NCBI GenBank assembly: GCA_022925895.1
Contig: JAKSYS010000178.1
Location: 31,144-95,143 of the forward strand
Length of the DNA stretch: 64,000 nucleotides
Direction: 5' to 3'
DNA from: Fragilaria crotonensis
Lineage: Eukaryota > Bacillariophyta > Fragilariophyceae > Fragilariales > Fragilariaceae
In this document: piece by piece, positions 32,838-44,603 of the stretch
Position numbering within the stretch: the stretch's first letter is position 1
Layout of the letters: every line of letters starts with the position of its first letter
Made by a program: the position numbers and the translations under genes
Notes under the pieces: model-generated
Databases searched by the model: none
The model's input: the letters and a program-made list of their open reading frames with translations, nothing else
What the model was told of the DNA's origin: nothing

Positions 32838-32942
32838 AGACAGTATTCATTTCATCCAGTACCCCAGAGTGGTCATACTCCGTAACAGACGGACGCACGC
32901 ACTCACGCACACAATTAATTTATAATATAGTAGGATATAGTA
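32838..32942. repeat. Partial third copy of the direct repeat
   Basis: The cagacagtattcattt... to aatttataat part of copies A and B recurs here with a few base changes, followed by a duplicated atagtaggat. Confidence 0.75.
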
Positions 32943-33635
32943 GGATATCTTGTTTTCCCTGAAAAGTTTCGGAGTATGCGCATACGCCATACGCCATACG
33001 CCATACGGCCATACGACGTGGTACTGTACTTTTACTGAACCGCTGATACAGTATCATAAATTGAGCCATTACGTGCGGAATGCGTGCGGCTAAAACAGAT
33101 TCGCTGTCCGTTACGAACCATTTATTTATGGTGTGACAGCACGAAACGCGCCTGCCAGTGCTGGTGTTGCAGTGGTTCATGGTCCATATTACCGTATTCC
33201 ATAGATATCATAGAAACGATAGAAGTATGGGGTGGACAGTGGACAGTGGACATGTATCTTATAATTTAAAGAAGGACATAACAATGTGAAAAATTTGTTG
33301 ATAAAATAGAGAATATACTTTCCTCATGTACATTTATCTAAAATATGGATACTTATGAAATCACACATACTCCAGTACATTGGTGTGATGCTGTCGTCGC
33401 ACACTTGACACGACTGTACTCGAAGGACTGCGCTACATACGCTATACGTCCTTAAATATTAAATTGACGTACTACCGACAACGGCAACTGCATGCTGGGA
33501 GCTGGTCATGAACGAAGGCGAGAACGAGCACGTGTGCTGAACACACACATGTGCAGATGTTGGATCATTGTTGTGAAGGAAGTCAAATCATCAGTCACAA
33601 GGCTTCAAAGACAATCCAATTCAATCATATGTTAG

Positions 33636-35663
33636 ATGACCGAGTCTCTCTCGGAGCATGACTTGTACAAGGAGATGTTGAAGGGTTCTAATGACATTGT
33701 TTTAACAAAAAAGCGACAAGCTGACCTATCCCACAAACCAGAATTCTCACCGCCGAGGACAGAAAGCAAACCGCCTCAACCACGGGCAGCACTTGGAATT
33801 GTCGAGGACACAGATCCAGCGAATGCAGGGACGCATGTGCTCGATGTGTCAACCTGTGCCGAGACTATTGTTCCACGCATTTCTAGTAGCTCTCTGCGAG
33901 CAGCACCACAGACACGATCGAGAAGCAGGCTCGTCGAGCGGATTCGAAATGGTTTCTTCTTCTCATCCAAAGACCAATGGTACCAGAGAAATTCAGGCGT
34001 TCAAGACTCGCAAGCGAAACGGGCTGAATACGTCATGCACATGGTGTTCTTTGATCGACTGGAGTCCAACTCGGAGCTTTCACGAGCTGGTCAGCATTCG
34101 CACGTGGCAACTAATGTGGAAACAACGTTGCTGCCAGCGGGTCAACATTCGCGCGTGACAACTCACAAGGAAAAGCCGAGCCGTTCACAAAGCGCAAAAA
34201 CGAGTCGAGAATTGAAGCAGCAAACATTGTCAACGCCGCTAACGACAGATCTGTTACACCATCAAATGAAGACTTTGCAACCGGCTGGTAAGAGCGAGCC
34301 TCCAATTCTTAGGGCAAAATCACCTTTATCAACGCGATACACAAGACCAAACAAGGCCTCCTCCGAACAGCCAACGAAGGAATCGAGCCTGAAATCAAGT
34401 TTGAAGCAAGATAAGTCATGTCGAAACGAGGACGAGGCGCGTGTGGGACCACCGAATCCAGGATTGATTTCGAAGGATGATGCCGGACAAAGCCCGGACA
34501 TTCAACCAACCAACGCACTTTGCACAGGGTTGCCGTCATCAGAGTGCAGACGAATATTGAAAGAGAAGGCAGAGAAAGGACAAGGATCAAAGGCCATGTT
34601 CCCATCGCCACCAACTCTACGAAATGAGAACCCGGCGACTGGGGAAGCACAGATTAATGGATCGCCTTTGCAGCGCGATGCCGGTCAGAGTTCGAGCATA
34701 GAACCAACCAACGCAGTTAGCACGGCGTTGCCGACAACGGAGTGCAAGCGAATATTGAAAGACAAGGCGGAGATAGCGCAAGGACCAGCTACCATGTTGC
34801 CATCGGTAACACCTTTTGGCAATGAGAAGCCGGCGCATGCGGAAACTCTGAATGCGGAATCGCCTTGGGAGCGCAATGCTGGGCAAAGCCCAAGCACAGA
34901 AGGCACCAACACTGTTAAGACGGTGTTGCCGACGTCGGAATACACTCGTACATTGAAAGGGAAGGCAGAGATAGCGCATGGACCAATTGCCACGTTCGCA
35001 TCGGCGACAGCTCTTGATAATGAGAACCCCGCAGTTGCGGAAACACCGCATGCCGGATCGTCTGTGCTTCGCGATGCCGGGCAGAGACTGAACATAGAAC
35101 CAGCCGCGGCAGTTAGTATGGCCTTGCCGACATTGGAATCAAAGGCAGCATTGAAACCGAGGATAGACACAGCACACGGATCACTTGGCATGCTACGATC
35201 GGCCCCAGCATTTGCCAAAACAGTGAAATCCACATCGTTGCGAATTCAGAGCACAAATGGCGAGGCTACGAGTGATAAGTTTCGATCATACAATAGCATC
35301 AGCGGCAGGCTTTGCTCTCAACGCGAAGAGTGCAAGCATGATTTTGACGCACGTCACGATAGGCGTACCATGCATTCTCAAATCAGCGTTGAAGTCTCCC
35401 CAAATGTATTCATGGACCTTCGAAGCGCCATGGAAACGTTGCGAGCCGTCGAATCTGGTCGTGCCATATGTGTTACATGTGTACAATGTCAGGGCACTCT
35501 CAAGTGCGTTCCTGATGCTGAGCTAGTCATGTGCCCAGATTGCCGTATCACAAGCCCTATGTGTTTGGAAGACGACATCCCTGGTCGGACACCGAGGCGA
35601 GGGGTTGGTCTTGGGCTCAAGCTGCCAAGTACTTTCCGGGCAGCGGCTGTGGGGAAGTGGTGA
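33636..35663 (+). CDS. Repeat protein with C-terminal zinc ribbon, unknown
   Basis: A 675-residue, mostly disordered protein. Residues 282-525 hold about four units of a 66-residue repeat, beginning DAGQSPDIQPTNA, DAGQSSSIEPTNA, NAGQSPSTEGTNT and DAGQRLNIEPAAA. Each contains LP(S/T)xExxRxLKxKAE and NExPA blocks; the fourth is truncated. Near the C-terminus, CVTCVQCQGTLKCVPDAELVMCPDCR has paired Cys (CxxC ... CPDC) of a small zinc ribbon, then a SPM and a basic tail. Such short zinc ribbons on disordered proteins are common in diatom predictions. The function is unknown. A single exon, intact. Confidence 0.65.
   Translation: MTESLSEHDLYKEMLKGSNDIVLTKKRQADLSHKPEFSPPRTESKPPQPRAALGIVEDTDPANAGTHVLDVSTCAETIVPRISSSSLRAAPQTRSRSRLVERIRNGFFFSSKDQWYQRNSGVQDSQAKRAEYVMHMVFFDRLESNSELSRAGQHSHVATNVETTLLPAGQHSRVTTHKEKPSRSQSAKTSRELKQQTLSTPLTTDLLHHQMKTLQPAGKSEPPILRAKSPLSTRYTRPNKASSEQPTKESSLKSSLKQDKSCRNEDEARVGPPNPGLISKDDAGQSPDIQPTNALCTGLPSSECRRILKEKAEKGQGSKAMFPSPPTLRNENPATGEAQINGSPLQRDAGQSSSIEPTNAVSTALPTTECKRILKDKAEIAQGPATMLPSVTPFGNEKPAHAETLNAESPWERNAGQSPSTEGTNTVKTVLPTSEYTRTLKGKAEIAHGPIATFASATALDNENPAVAETPHAGSSVLRDAGQRLNIEPAAAVSMALPTLESKAALKPRIDTAHGSLGMLRSAPAFAKTVKSTSLRIQSTNGEATSDKFRSYNSISGRLCSQREECKHDFDARHDRRTMHSQISVEVSPNVFMDLRSAMETLRAVESGRAICVTCVQCQGTLKCVPDAELVMCPDCRITSPMCLEDDIPGRTPRRGVGLGLKLPSTFRAAAVGKW
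34479..35217 (+). repeat. 198-bp coding tandem repeat (3 full units + partial)
   Basis: In-frame units start at 34479, 34677, 34875 and 35073, each 198 bp (66 codons). Units differ at many codons, so the array is old or fast-diverging, while the exact spacing shows duplication in whole units. Confidence 0.85.
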
Positions 35664-36326
35664 TTCATGTCAATTTGTTCCCACGATTTTGAGGCGCGAT
35701 GCCAGTTGTATGCATTGCTTTTGTTAAAGATATCCCACCCATTAAATGCTGGAATGACATTGTTTGGTTTCAAGTGTTCCTATTGTGCTAACTGCTAGTA
35801 CTATCTATTGACGACAGACTTGCTTTGGAACAATGTATTTGCAGTTTTTAGATAATGCTCCCAAGAATAAGAAATTACCTGATTCGGTGGAATGCTAAAG
35901 TCGTCTCTCTGCCTACCGGTCAGTTGAGATTACCAGTAACATAAATCCAAGTTCATGGCCACGGCTATGGCTTGAGTTCATACTCTTGGCGATTTGCCGA
36001 ATCCCCGTTCAGAATTCGATATACATAGAGATATTGTACCTGTAGTACAGTACCCCAGTACTAAGGGCTAGTAGCACCGGATACCGGAGACTGGAGGTTC
36101 GGGTACGGTTATTCTTGACCACGTATGCACGTACCTGGTATAGTCATATGGATACGCCTAATACATGAGAATGGAGAATGCATACGAGATACGAGTACAC
36201 AAGGTACAGTACCGGTAGTCGATTGCACTACTCCGATTATCGTGCAACTTGGCACTTGCATCCAACGCGAATCGCGAATCGCGAGTCGCGAGCAATCAAG
36301 AATAATGCCGACCACTACCGGACCAG
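35664..36326. other. Intergenic, GTAC words and CGCGAAT tandem
   Basis: GTAC and CCGGTAC words at 36035-36215 and a CGCGAAT/CGCGAGT 7-bp tandem at 36266-36292. No gene was seen. Confidence 0.45.
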
Positions 36327-37325
36327 GTGTGTGCCAACCCGTTCACCATGATGAAGAGCGCGTCTACTGGCAATCCTGTTGTGCAACTTTTGTCATCACT
36401 TCAAAAGCAAGAAGATAGCGACCCGTATTTGATCCTTGTTCAGCACTCTCTGTCGTTCTCCCAACGACAAACTGCCGCTTCGACGGACAAGGATCTTGCC
36501 GTATATCGCATGGCGCAAGTTAGGCCTCCTTCCAAACGGGCCCAACTGGACTCGAGTGGCAATCTTTGGTTGTCAGAGCTAAGTCAGCACTGCACATCAA
36601 AACTTGTATGGGTAGAAACAATAGGAAGTGACATCAGGCCATCCACGCGGTCATGTCAAGTCATATGTTTGTCGGCTGGAATTGACCCTCTGGGTTGGGA
36701 TAGGGGGGAAAGCAGTCAAGCGGAGAAGACATCTTTCGCAAACTTGCAAGCTTTGGCCGGGGTTATAATTGGAGAAGCTTCTCCCAATGCCATGATTGTC
36801 CTGGAATCGATTGCACCTCTGATAACCATGCACGGACTAGATCGCACTGTTGACTTTCTCAAGTACTTGCTCCAGCATACCGTTTCCACAACACTTGTAA
36901 TACCTGTTCTGACTGAATGCTTGACACAGCCACATCATATCATTTTGGAGGACTTGGCAGATGCAGTCCTCATTTTGGAGGGCGGCGAAGCGACGCTAAT
37001 GAGACGAGGAGTTCGCGAACGATCCAACCTCCTACGGGAGCAAGTTAATTTTGAAATCACTGATCGGGGTCTAAAGTTATTGTCCACAGAGACCACTACA
37101 GCAACAGTTAACAAGAGCGCTGCCACGTCCATTGATGCGAAAGTAGACCGGAGCGCACCGGCGTCATCCGTGAGTCGACCTGGAAGGATAACACTTCGAC
37201 ACGATGATAACCATGTTGCGGCGGCTGCACCAAATGTACCGACCCCACGTATATATCTACAAGATGATGATCCCGAGTTTGATGACATGGACGAGGAAGA
37301 CCCTGACGATGATTTGGACATCTAG
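36327..37325 (+). CDS. ELP5: Elongator complex subunit 5
   Basis: ELP5 belongs to the ELP4-5-6 RecA-like ring of Elongator, which is needed for tRNA wobble-uridine modification. The last residues, FDDMDEEDPDDDLDI, match the highly conserved acidic end of the family. Upstream are LVWVETIGSD, AMIVLESIAPLI, TTLVIPVLTE and LEDLADAVLILEGGEA, fitting the degenerate RecA fold. It is 332 residues from this start; a second Met pair (MMKSAS) begins at residue 8 and may be the real start. No intron. The stop codon overlaps that of the convergent gene (see findings). Confidence 0.85.
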   Translation: MCANPFTMMKSASTGNPVVQLLSSLQKQEDSDPYLILVQHSLSFSQRQTAASTDKDLAVYRMAQVRPPSKRAQLDSSGNLWLSELSQHCTSKLVWVETIGSDIRPSTRSCQVICLSAGIDPLGWDRGESSQAEKTSFANLQALAGVIIGEASPNAMIVLESIAPLITMHGLDRTVDFLKYLLQHTVSTTLVIPVLTECLTQPHHIILEDLADAVLILEGGEATLMRRGVRERSNLLREQVNFEITDRGLKLLSTETTTATVNKSAATSIDAKVDRSAPASSVSRPGRITLRHDDNHVAAAAPNVPTPRIYLQDDDPEFDDMDEEDPDDDLDI

Positions 37326-38098
37326 TTTGTATTATAGAATGACATGACCTCTTGTACCTCCGCATTCTGAGACATAAAATTCCATTTTTCGCATGATCTC
37401 TTAGCGATTGTCCTCGGATTCTCATCTGCCGTGATCAAATCTTCATCATTGGCCAACAGGAAGTCGTTGGTACAATCCAAAACGTCTTGTACCGCCATTT
37501 GTTTATGGTACAATTCTTCCGCCAAGGTGGAATACACGTCTTCCAGTGTTCCCATCACAGAGGGCGGTGGCAATTCGCCCCGGGCATAGCACTCACCCTG
37601 AAGCTCAATCTCATATTGCATTCCTTCCGCCAATCGTCGTCCCAAGGCTTCTTGAGCTTGATTCATGCTGCTGAGCAAGGATCGTGCTCCTGCCATCATG
37701 AGTTCATGTTGTTGCATCTCGTATGCCAATGCCAATTCGATATCCTCCTTCAACAGGTAAACGCGAGGACCGCAAGAATAGGTCTGCCAATCTTCTCGTT
37801 TGGAATTGTTTTGCAGCTGTTGACTAGACCAATAAATCCGATCGCGAAGGTTGGAAATAGATCTCATGACGGCTGCTAGATTATCATCTACCTCCAGCCA
37901 ATCACGTTGGAGGGTTCCCTGAAAGGCTTTGATAATAGTGGAATATTGCCTTTCAGGTTTTCGCTTCTGAGGCGATTTTGTGGGTGTTGTTATTGTAGTA
38001 GTAGGTGTTGCTGATGCTTTTGGAGTAGATTGAGAATTCTTCGGTGTTGCCCCCATCATAAAATTCTGAAAGTCGGATTGATAATCACCCTCCATCAT
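37322..38098 (-). CDS. Helical protein, unknown
   Basis: A 258-residue protein with a Thr/Pro/Ser-rich N-terminal 45 residues and a long, largely helical body: YSTIIKAFQGTLQRDWLEVDD; NLRDRIYWSSQQLQ; LLKEDIELALAYEMQQHELMM; EALGRRLAEGMQYEIEL; LYHKQMAVQDVLDCTNDFL. Tyr- and Trp-containing blocks (WQTYSCGPRVYLL) suggest a conserved, folded protein. I do not recognise the family. Its start lies 1 nt after the stop of the small gene at 38100-38564 on the same strand, and its stop overlaps that of ELP5. Confidence 0.6.
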   Translation of the reverse strand: MMEGDYQSDFQNFMMGATPKNSQSTPKASATPTTTITTPTKSPQKRKPERQYSTIIKAFQGTLQRDWLEVDDNLAAVMRSISNLRDRIYWSSQQLQNNSKREDWQTYSCGPRVYLLKEDIELALAYEMQQHELMMAGARSLLSSMNQAQEALGRRLAEGMQYEIELQGECYARGELPPPSVMGTLEDVYSTLAEELYHKQMAVQDVLDCTNDFLLANDEDLITADENPRTIAKRSCEKWNFMSQNAEVQEVMSFYNTN

Positions 38099-38099
38099 T

Positions 38100-38564
38100 T
38101 TACCTTGCTTGTTCTTGTTGATTGCGCGCCAGTCGAAACTGTCGTTTCAGTTCCGCCTGCTGCTCTTCGATGGCACGTGGCTTCTCCTGGGAAAACAGGT
38201 CGTGACCGGCCTTCTGAGGCTTATACCAGATGGGAATTGCTGACAAGCCCAGGACGAAGGAAACTCCGACAAAGACTTGCACACGAAGTCCACCGGGGAT
38301 CTTTTCGACTGGTTCCAAGGAGAGACGGAAGATTGTGAGTTTGATGGTCTGGTTGTTGCAGTTGTTGATGTTGATTCCGGCTGTGCAAATGATGCTGGAG
38401 CCATCTCGAAGAATTGCGAATCAAAACTCATAACCCAATAAACCTGTTCAGAAAACTGGACATTGACTCTATACTCTACACTACTCCGACAATCGACGAG
38501 AAGTTTTCAAAGGAAATGTACAAGCTCCTTTCGGAAAGCACTTACTCAAATTCACGAGGCCCAT
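38100..38564 (-). CDS. Small single-pass membrane protein (two exons)
   Basis: A tiny first exon (38564-38546, MGLVNL) ends at a GTAAGTG donor. An acceptor after TTTGCACAG starts exon 2 at 38380. The phases agree and give 99 residues: TGININNCNNQTIKLTIFRLSLEPVEKIPGG, then a membrane segment (VQVFVGVSFVLGLSAIPIW), then a charged C-terminal helix (EEQQAELKRQFRLARNQQEQAR). The shape suits a small organelle-membrane or respiratory accessory protein, but I do not recognise it. Exon 1 is inferred from splice signals and phase only. Confidence 0.55.
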
Positions 38565-39362
38565 GGTGAAGGACTGTCTGCGATTAAGAATTGATGAGAT
38601 TGCGGACAGCGTTGACAAAGGCGAAAGAGTGAGTCAGTCGAGATCGAGGTTCCTCACTCGAACTACTTCGTACTGGTAGCCTGCTACCGGTAGTGCAGTA
38701 TATTTGTTACCATCGTTAGGTGCAGTTTGGTACTCCAGTATGACGTACGGCATACGGCATATGCATACGTCGTATCGGGGATATTCGACATGCGACATCT
38801 CGACATGCGGCCATGCGGCATCTATGGGAGAACCACAAGCACCAGTAGGTGTAGAATAATCTCATTCCACTACTAGTACTCCAGTACAGTTAGACTTTTG
38901 AGTGCTCCGATTTTATCGTGGCAACTGATGGCATGCTCGATTATCGTACTCGGCATACAAATACATCTTGTAAACTTGGATGAACAGCGTACCAGGAGCT
39001 CCAGGTGCAGGAGTGACAGGGTGACAAGTGACAATCGACTCGGAGCACCTTCTATCAGGTCTCGGAGTACTGGAGTACTCCTTAGTACTAGAGTACCGCT
39101 AGTCCGGAGTATTTGCATCTAATAATTCATTACACTTTGGCACTTCGTTGTAGAAACGGCGAGGGTCATGAGTTTAGATTCTACAAGCCGCTTGCTCATT
39201 ACCGCCCACTCGCCAAGAGAAGCTATTCCGAAGACTGAACTGGAGTAAATTGAGGAAAATAAAAATGCTTACTTTCAATGACTTGCCGGGGAAGTGTTGA
39301 CAACGTAGGGCATCTGCGAAGAACTGCGATCATATAGCCCACAAGAACTCAGCAATAGGTAC
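38565..39362. other. Intergenic, GTAC and CATACGG/CGACATG words
   Basis: GTAC words at 38665-38760 and 39055-39115; 7-bp-like tandems of CATACGG/CGACATG at 38745-38822. No gene was seen. Confidence 0.45.
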
Positions 39363-40118
39363 CTAGCAGCAACCTCCAAGGGCTTGTTCCTTCTTGGTAC
39401 CGTTCAAATCAATACCTCGCTTCGTCTTGTCCGAACCTCCGCGGGCATCTCTCTGTCGAATCAATTCTCCCGCCATTGTCAAGAACGCCTCCTCAACATT
39501 CTTTGCCGACTTTGCAGACGTTTCTAAAAAGGCGATTCCCAAATCGTCGGCAAATTCTTTCGCCTGCTCTTCCGTCACAATCTTATCAGCCGTCCGATCG
39601 CTCTTGTTGCCGACCAACAATTTGACGGTACCTTCCGCAGCATAGCGATTCACCTCCTTGAGCCAATCGTTGACATGTTCAAAGGAATCATTCGATGTAA
39701 CATCGTATACCATAATAATTCCGTCGGCTCCCCGATAGTAGGCCGAGGTAATGGTCCTGAAGCGTTCTTGACCAGCAGTGTCCCAAATTTGCAACTTCAC
39801 GGTCTTTTTGTCAATTTTGACGGTACGGAATCGAAAGTCCACTCCGATCGTAGAGATATAAGATTCGGTAAAGGCGTCATCCTATATTGGTATCATGAAA
39901 CAGCGTGACAATATGCGGTGGAACGCAGGGCAGAAGTGAAACGCGAAACATTAGGGGGCACGTCATTGGGGAGATCGCATTGTCGGATGTAACCAATCAC
40001 GTACCGCAAATCGAAGCAACAGACACGATTTCCCAACGCCACTGTCGCCGATCAGTACCAGCTTAAATAGATAGTCATAATCTCTAAGCTTGGACGCTGA
40101 CGACGGAGCTTTCGACAT
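39363..40118 (-). CDS. RAB1: Rab1/Ypt1-type small GTPase
   Basis: Rab1 controls ER-to-Golgi vesicle traffic. Exons 40118-40005 and 39881-39363 join across a 123-nt GT-AG intron in phase 0 to give 210 residues. Exon 1 has the P-loop GDSGVGKS (residues 24-31) in the Rab1-type [14 protein letters not shown] context. Exon 2 has [16 protein letters not shown] (effector/Rab family), [20 protein letters not shown] (switch II), GNKSD and ETSAK. It ends GGCC, the two cysteines for geranylgeranylation. Its start faces the inositol phosphate kinase gene head to head, so the two may share a promoter region. Confidence 0.93.
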
Positions 40119-40214
40119 GGTGAGCAACGCCTCAAAACGAGATCAGATGGAATTCCAAGAATCAAGTCGGGTTGTCAAACGAAGTTTCGAACCTAGTTAG
40201 CATTTCGGTCCTCA

Positions 40215-41762
40215 ATGCTGTATAGTTTAAATGCTCCATCTGACCGTTTGGTTCCCAGTGCGAATTCGTGGCTCGCAGCGTGGGGAAACAACAAAAAGCT
40301 AATGACGGACAAACAGACAAGCACCGATGCACCGGCGACCAGCGATATGAGCGTGGAATGCCGAGTTGCGACTGGCGACTCGAAAATCCAGCATACTGGA
40401 TATCAATCTTGTCCCCATGATGCTCTCACAACTCACAGCAATATGACGCCCAAGCTATACATTCTGCTGGCCTCCTCCACGGCCGCCTCTCTTTTAACGT
40501 TATACCTACTACGACGGCGAGCGCGAAAGCGAGCCAAGAGGGTTGCGGATCGAGCCATTGGCCATGTCGTGGATGGGCCGCTAATAGATACAGAAGATCC
40601 TGCGCTGAGAGAACGAATTCTCCAGTCTGCCAAGAGGCGAGCATCCAAATGGATGACATTCCAATTAAAAGAACCTCCGACTGCAATGCCAGGTCAGGTC
40701 GGTGGTCGTGGCGATGACAAGGCTCCCATCCTCTCACTGGGGCCCGAATATGTTTTGAAACCTGTTAATGCCAAAGAATATAGAGGTCTCCGAGAAGTCG
40801 CATTTTATGAATCCGTCGAGTTGGCTTCATACCACAATAAAGCTATTCAAACTGAAATGTTACCTGAAAATCCCGATTCAAAAGAAGCGACGTCATCATC
40901 ACGGTTTTTGGAGTACTTTGACGTGCTTGCCATGACATTGGCCATTCTTCTTGGTGATCCAGTGGTGGCAGCATCAGAAACAACCCTTCTCTCGTCGTGG
41001 GCGACCATTAAACGAGAAATCGAAGTTTTGCGACGACTTTCGCTTTTTACGGCGTCATACTACGGTGTTGTGGAAAATATTCAACCTCAAGTAGGGGTCG
41101 GTGGTGAAGGGCAACGCTATCATATTTTGTTGCAGGATGTAACATCCAGTTTCCGCCGACCGTGCGTTATGGATATCAAAATTGGGACTCAAACGTTTGA
41201 GCCTGATTCGTCGTTGGAGAAGCAAGACAAGGAGCGTCGCAAGTATGGAGAGCACCAAATAGCTTTTGGATTTCGATTAGTTGGGATGCGCAAGTACGAT
41301 CCAACGCACCCGGCCGCCGACCAGTACGGATACCTCATCTGGGACAAGCATTATGGTCGGTCCTTGACATCGATGGAAAGTCTTATTGATGCGTTTACGA
41401 CCTTCTTTCGAGCATCCAGCAACGGCCAGAATGACATCCTCGGTTCTGGCAAGATTCGTCGCAAAGCTGTTGCAAGCGTGCTTGGCCTGGTGCGTTCACT
41501 ACGACATCGGTTCGAGGACAACCAATGTTTGGCCTTCTACTCCAGTTCCCTTTTGATTGTTTACGATGCGGAGGACAACTCCGATTATGCCAACCTCCGT
41601 ATGGTCGACTTCGGTCACGTTCGGCGGCAGGCGGGAGGCGACCCTGGATACCAACATGGGTTGCGAACATTGTCTTCAATATTGGTGGAATTGCTGGAGG
41701 AGGAACCGACTTCTCGAGGTTCGTCACCGGTAGCGGAGCGTGAACGCCTCATGACCGTCTAG
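40215..41762 (+). CDS. Inositol polyphosphate kinase family (IPMK/IP6K-like)
   Basis: Phosphorylates inositol phosphates using ATP. The family catalytic motif PxxxDxKxG is present as PCVMDIKIG (about residue 315). SSSLLIVYD (about 443) and MVDFGHVRRQ (about 463, the Mg-binding Asp) follow, then a C-terminal HGLRTLSSILVELLEE. QIAFGFRLVGMRKYD fits the substrate region. The N-terminus is unusual: a hydrophobic segment (LYILLASSTAASLLTLYLL) followed by RRRARKRAKR gives a signal anchor, better placed if translation starts at the internal Met at 40443 (77 residues later). A membrane-anchored inositol kinase is not the usual arrangement. Which of the two starts is used is open. Confidence 0.85.
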   Translation: MLYSLNAPSDRLVPSANSWLAAWGNNKKLMTDKQTSTDAPATSDMSVECRVATGDSKIQHTGYQSCPHDALTTHSNMTPKLYILLASSTAASLLTLYLLRRRARKRAKRVADRAIGHVVDGPLIDTEDPALRERILQSAKRRASKWMTFQLKEPPTAMPGQVGGRGDDKAPILSLGPEYVLKPVNAKEYRGLREVAFYESVELASYHNKAIQTEMLPENPDSKEATSSSRFLEYFDVLAMTLAILLGDPVVAASETTLLSSWATIKREIEVLRRLSLFTASYYGVVENIQPQVGVGGEGQRYHILLQDVTSSFRRPCVMDIKIGTQTFEPDSSLEKQDKERRKYGEHQIAFGFRLVGMRKYDPTHPAADQYGYLIWDKHYGRSLTSMESLIDAFTTFFRASSNGQNDILGSGKIRRKAVASVLGLVRSLRHRFEDNQCLAFYSSSLLIVYDAEDNSDYANLRMVDFGHVRRQAGGDPGYQHGLRTLSSILVELLEEEPTSRGSSPVAERERLMTV

Positions 41763-41854
41763 TGTAGCAATCTATACCTCTATTCTACGCGTATTAGACT
41801 TGTACTTGGTTTAACGGTAGAAACGGTAACAAAGAGAGGTTACATCGTCACTTC

Positions 41855-43582
<1,728 letters not shown>

Positions 43583-44360
43583 CGTGAGTAATCGGGACTA
43601 TGAACTGAACACTGATGAGTGTGATGAGAGAGGAGAAAGGCGAGAAGAAGATACGGAACAGCCGTCCGCCCTTGTTGAGAATCCCAGATTTACACTAGCT
43701 CGGTACCACAGTACAAGTACTTGCTCTGGTTATGGGTTGATAACTTCGGTTGTCGATTGTCAGTTGGCAGTTGGCAGTTGGCAGGCCTGGTTGACGAATT
43801 CAGCGAAGTCAAGTTTATAAGTTTATAGGTTCTCATACAAGTAACTCCACTCCAGGTTCCCTTTCCTGTCCCTTTCGAACCTTCTCCAGCTTTCGTCCTT
43901 CCTTGGGACTCTTCAGGAATGTTGGGTTGTGAATTCCTTAGAATTCTCCTCCACGATTAATTTCATAGTCTTTTTCAGAGTTCAATCGTGATGTCAATTC
44001 GGCGTTCAAGTCTGACTCGAATCTGACATTCCGTCTGATCCTCTCTCTTGGTTTACCAACGACAAGAACCAGGGTCTGGTACTAGAGTACTGGACTTATC
44101 CAGTAGCCTCTTTGACAGTATCTCCTCGACACGCTCTGCGCGCTCAATCCTACAACCCACAAGTACGGGTGGCATAGTACTTGTACCTTGTACTGTACCA
44201 TTGCTGACCAAAAACGAAAACCAGCTGTCGACGATGACGTCAGGATTGCATCATCATTTCCGCATCATCACTAAGGCTAGGGGATATGGTTTACGCAAAC
44301 AAGGTTTCGGGATTACCGAAGATCCGAGCAGAAGCGCAAAGAAACGCAGGTTACCTGGTA
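43583..44360. other. Intergenic before the transposon
   Basis: A CAGTTGG 7-bp tandem (three units) at 43761-43784, AAGTTTATA twice near 43810, and GTAC words. The last two bases are the TA that flanks the transposon. No gene was seen. Confidence 0.45.
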
Positions 44361-44525
44361 CAGCTGGTTTTCTGTTCTAAAATCCGGGCGCACGTCCCAG
44401 TATTAATTCTACGCTAGACCGATTTCACTGCCAATATGACGTCACGAGGGCGGGACTTTGTCGTGTTGGAAGCAAGGCTTCCACAATGAGATTTTCAAGC
44501 CGTCGTTTGCAACATTTCCATTCTA

Positions 44526-44600
44526 ATCTATAGATTTACCTCCTGCAGTCACCTTCCTATGTAACTCAGTGAACCTACTGTTGGTGATAAATCTATAGAT
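44526..44600. promoter_or_regulatory. Inverted pair of ATCTATAGAT sites upstream of transposase
   Basis: ATCTATAGATTTA (44526-44538) is the exact reverse complement of 44588-44600. Each arm also contains the palindrome ATCTATAGAT. The second arm ends 3 bases before the transposase ATG. Repeated unchanged in copy 2 (about 48088-48162). It could be a transposase binding site or a transcript hairpin. Confidence 0.5.
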
Positions 44601-44603
44601 ACA

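Larger units (their letters stand above)
31244..33635. other. Gene-free 2.4-kb repeat block
   Basis: No gene was recognised. The block contains an inverted repeat (31521-31670), two long direct repeats with a third partial copy, several ACTAGTGGGT words marking repeat starts, T-runs before AT-rich DNA at 32308-32355, and 7-bp tandems at 32976-33016 and 33232-33251. Confidence 0.6.

Noticed and set aside
31700-33000. CRISPR-like array
   Set aside because: Repeat units are about 300 bp with no short repeat-spacer pattern, and the setting is eukaryotic.
44361-44366. CAGCTG as a 6-bp target-site duplication
   Set aside because: The transposase type predicts a TA target, TA is present outside both outer ends, and CAGCTG continues the inverted ends. 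It is better treated as part of the terminal repeat.
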